Assembly (NCBI GenBank): GCA_020846575.1
Contig: JADLDQ010000236.1
Coordinates: forward strand, 1-14,572
Reading direction: 5' to 3'
DNA from: Burkholderiales bacterium
GTDB taxonomy: Bacteria > Pseudomonadota > Gammaproteobacteria > Burkholderiales > SG8-39
DNA: 14,572 nt
Both the position numbers and the translations under genes were made by a program. Positions 13,445-14,572 of the stretch are shown here, in pieces. A model generated the notes under the pieces. It had not been told where the DNA came from and made no database searches. It saw only the letters and a program-made list of their open reading frames with translations. The stretch's first letter is position 1, and each line of letters begins with the position of its first letter.

Positions 13445-14572
13445 ATGCGGAACATCCGCAACTTCTCGATCATCGCGCACATCGATCACGGCAAGTCCAC
13501 GCTGGCCGACCGCATCATCCAGCGCTGCGGCGGGCTGTCCGAGCGCGAGATGGGCGAGCAGGTCCTGGACTCCATGGACCTGGAACGCGAGCGCGGCATC
13601 ACCATCAAGGCGCAGACCGCCGCGCTGGAGTACCGCGCGCGCGACGGCCGGACCTACAACCTCAACCTCATCGACACCCCGGGGCACGTCGACTTCTCCT
13701 ACGAGGTGCGCCGCTCGCTGTCGGCTTGCGAGGGCGCCCTGCTGGTGGTGGATGCCTCGCAGGGCGTCGAGGCGCAGACGGTGGCCAACTGCTATGCGGC
13801 CATCGAACTGGGCGTGGAGGTGGTGCCGGTGCTGAACAAGCTGGACCTGCCCTCGGCGAGCCCCGAGCAGGTGATCGCCGAGATCGAGGACATGATCGGC
13901 ATCCCGGCGCGCGACGCGGTGCGCTGCAGCGCCAAGACCGGCGAAGGCATCGATGAGGTCCTCGAGGCGGTGGTGCACCGCGTACCGCCGCCGCGCGGCG
14001 GCGACGAAGGAGCGCTCAAGGCGCTGGTGATCGATTCCTGGTTCGACAACTACGTCGGCGTGGTGATGCTGGTGCGCGTGGTGCAGGGCACGCTGCGCGT
14101 GCGCGACCGGATCCTGCTGATGGCGACCGGGGCGCAGCACGAGTGCGAGCAGCTCGGCGTGTTCACGCCCAAGGCGCGCAGCCGGGAGGCGCTGTGCGCC
14201 GGCGAGGTCGGCTTCCTGGTGGCCGGGGTGAAGGAACTGCACGAGGCCAAGGTGGGCGACACCGTCACGGGCATCGGGCAGCCGGCGAGCGCGCCGCTGC
14301 CCGGCTTCAAGGAGGTGAAGCCGCAGGTGTTCGCGGGCCTGTACCCGGTGGAGTCCAACCAGTACGAGGCGCTGCGCGAAGCGCTCACCAAGCTGAAGCT
14401 GAACGACGCCTCGCTGCAGTTCGAGCCCGAGGTGTCCCAGGCGCTCGGATTCGGATTCCGCTGCGGCTTTCTCGGGCTGCTGCACATGGACATCGTGCAG
14501 GAGCGCCTGGAACGCGAGTACGGGATGGAACTGGTGACCACCGCCCCCACCGTCGTGTACGAGGTGCTGCTG
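13445..14572 (+). CDS. lepA: elongation factor 4 (LepA), 3' end beyond the window
   Basis: LepA is a translational GTPase that acts on ribosomes, with roles proposed in back-translocation, initiation and 30S assembly. The visible 376 codons begin MRNIRNFSIIAHIDHGKSTL, the family N-terminus, and cover roughly the first 63% of a normal protein of about 597 residues. G1 is AHIDHGKST (11-19), the switch I region contains RERGITIKAQT, G3 is DTPGH (77-81), G4 is NKLD (131-134) and G5 is CSAK (161-164). Domain II and domain III sequences follow, including GFGFRCGFLGLLHMDI. The frame is open to the last base. No Shine-Dalgarno sequence is present, because nine Ts and a terminator hairpin occupy the 27 bases before the ATG. 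Confidence 0.97.
   Translation, partial: MRNIRNFSIIAHIDHGKSTLADRIIQRCGGLSEREMGEQVLDSMDLERERGITIKAQTAALEYRARDGRTYNLNLIDTPGHVDFSYEVRRSLSACEGALLVVDASQGVEAQTVANCYAAIELGVEVVPVLNKLDLPSASPEQVIAEIEDMIGIPARDAVRCSAKTGEGIDEVLEAVVHRVPPPRGGDEGALKALVIDSWFDNYVGVVMLVRVVQGTLRVRDRILLMATGAQHECEQLGVFTPKARSREALCAGEVGFLVAGVKELHEAKVGDTVTGIGQPASAPLPGFKEVKPQVFAGLYPVESNQYEALREALTKLKLNDASLQFEPEVSQALGFGFRCGFLGLLHMDIVQERLEREYGMELVTTAPTVVYEVLL

Overview
The window is a GC-rich chromosomal segment (well over 60% G+C by eye), densely packed with housekeeping genes. The order yceF/maf-yceD-rpmF-plsX-fabH-fabD-fabG-acpP-fabF, followed by ygfX, rpoE-rseA-rseB-degP, a small CxxC thioredoxin-fold gene and lepA, is the arrangement I associate with Betaproteobacteria. 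The protein sequences (FabG, FabF, RpoE, LepA, YceF) agree with that. I see no insertion sequence, prophage, CRISPR array, tRNA or rRNA, and no gene-free stretch above 300 bases.

Layout. Positions 110-1057 (+) hold a membrane-anchored S49 (SppA-type) peptidase. It converges on a minus-strand pair, an RsmI-like SAM methyltransferase (1097-1837) and a Maf/YceF nucleotide pyrophosphatase (ends at 1839). From about 2553 a divergent plus-strand promoter drives yceD (DUF177) and rpmF (bL32), then plsX, fabH, fabD, fabG, acpP and fabF. These supply acyl-phosphate, the first condensing enzyme, malonyl transfer, ketoreduction, the acyl carrier and the elongating condensing enzyme of type II fatty-acid synthesis. 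A small YgfX-family membrane protein is translationally coupled to fabF.

From about 9130 the envelope-stress operon begins: sigma-E (rpoE), its membrane anti-sigma factor (rseA), the periplasmic regulator RseB, and a DegP/MucD-type periplasmic protease. A DUF836/glutaredoxin-like gene overlaps the protease stop. A textbook intrinsic terminator follows and abuts the start of lepA (EF4), which runs off the right edge after 376 codons.

Most of the interest lies in expression control. I see a strong sigma-70-type promoter whose predicted start is only about 3 nt before yceD. There is a sigma-E-type promoter upstream of rpoE itself and an extended -10 promoter for acpP. Perfect hairpins touch the start codons of rpoE and lepA, and others lie just after rpmF and acpP. 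Five genes have non-ATG starts (fabG, fabF, ygfX, rseB, grx-like), and six junctions have overlapping or nearly touching genes. One enzyme-level oddity stands out: FabG has Asp where the catalytic-tetrad Asn is expected. No clearly new multi-gene system was found; the window is a conserved core region with unusual regulatory architecture.
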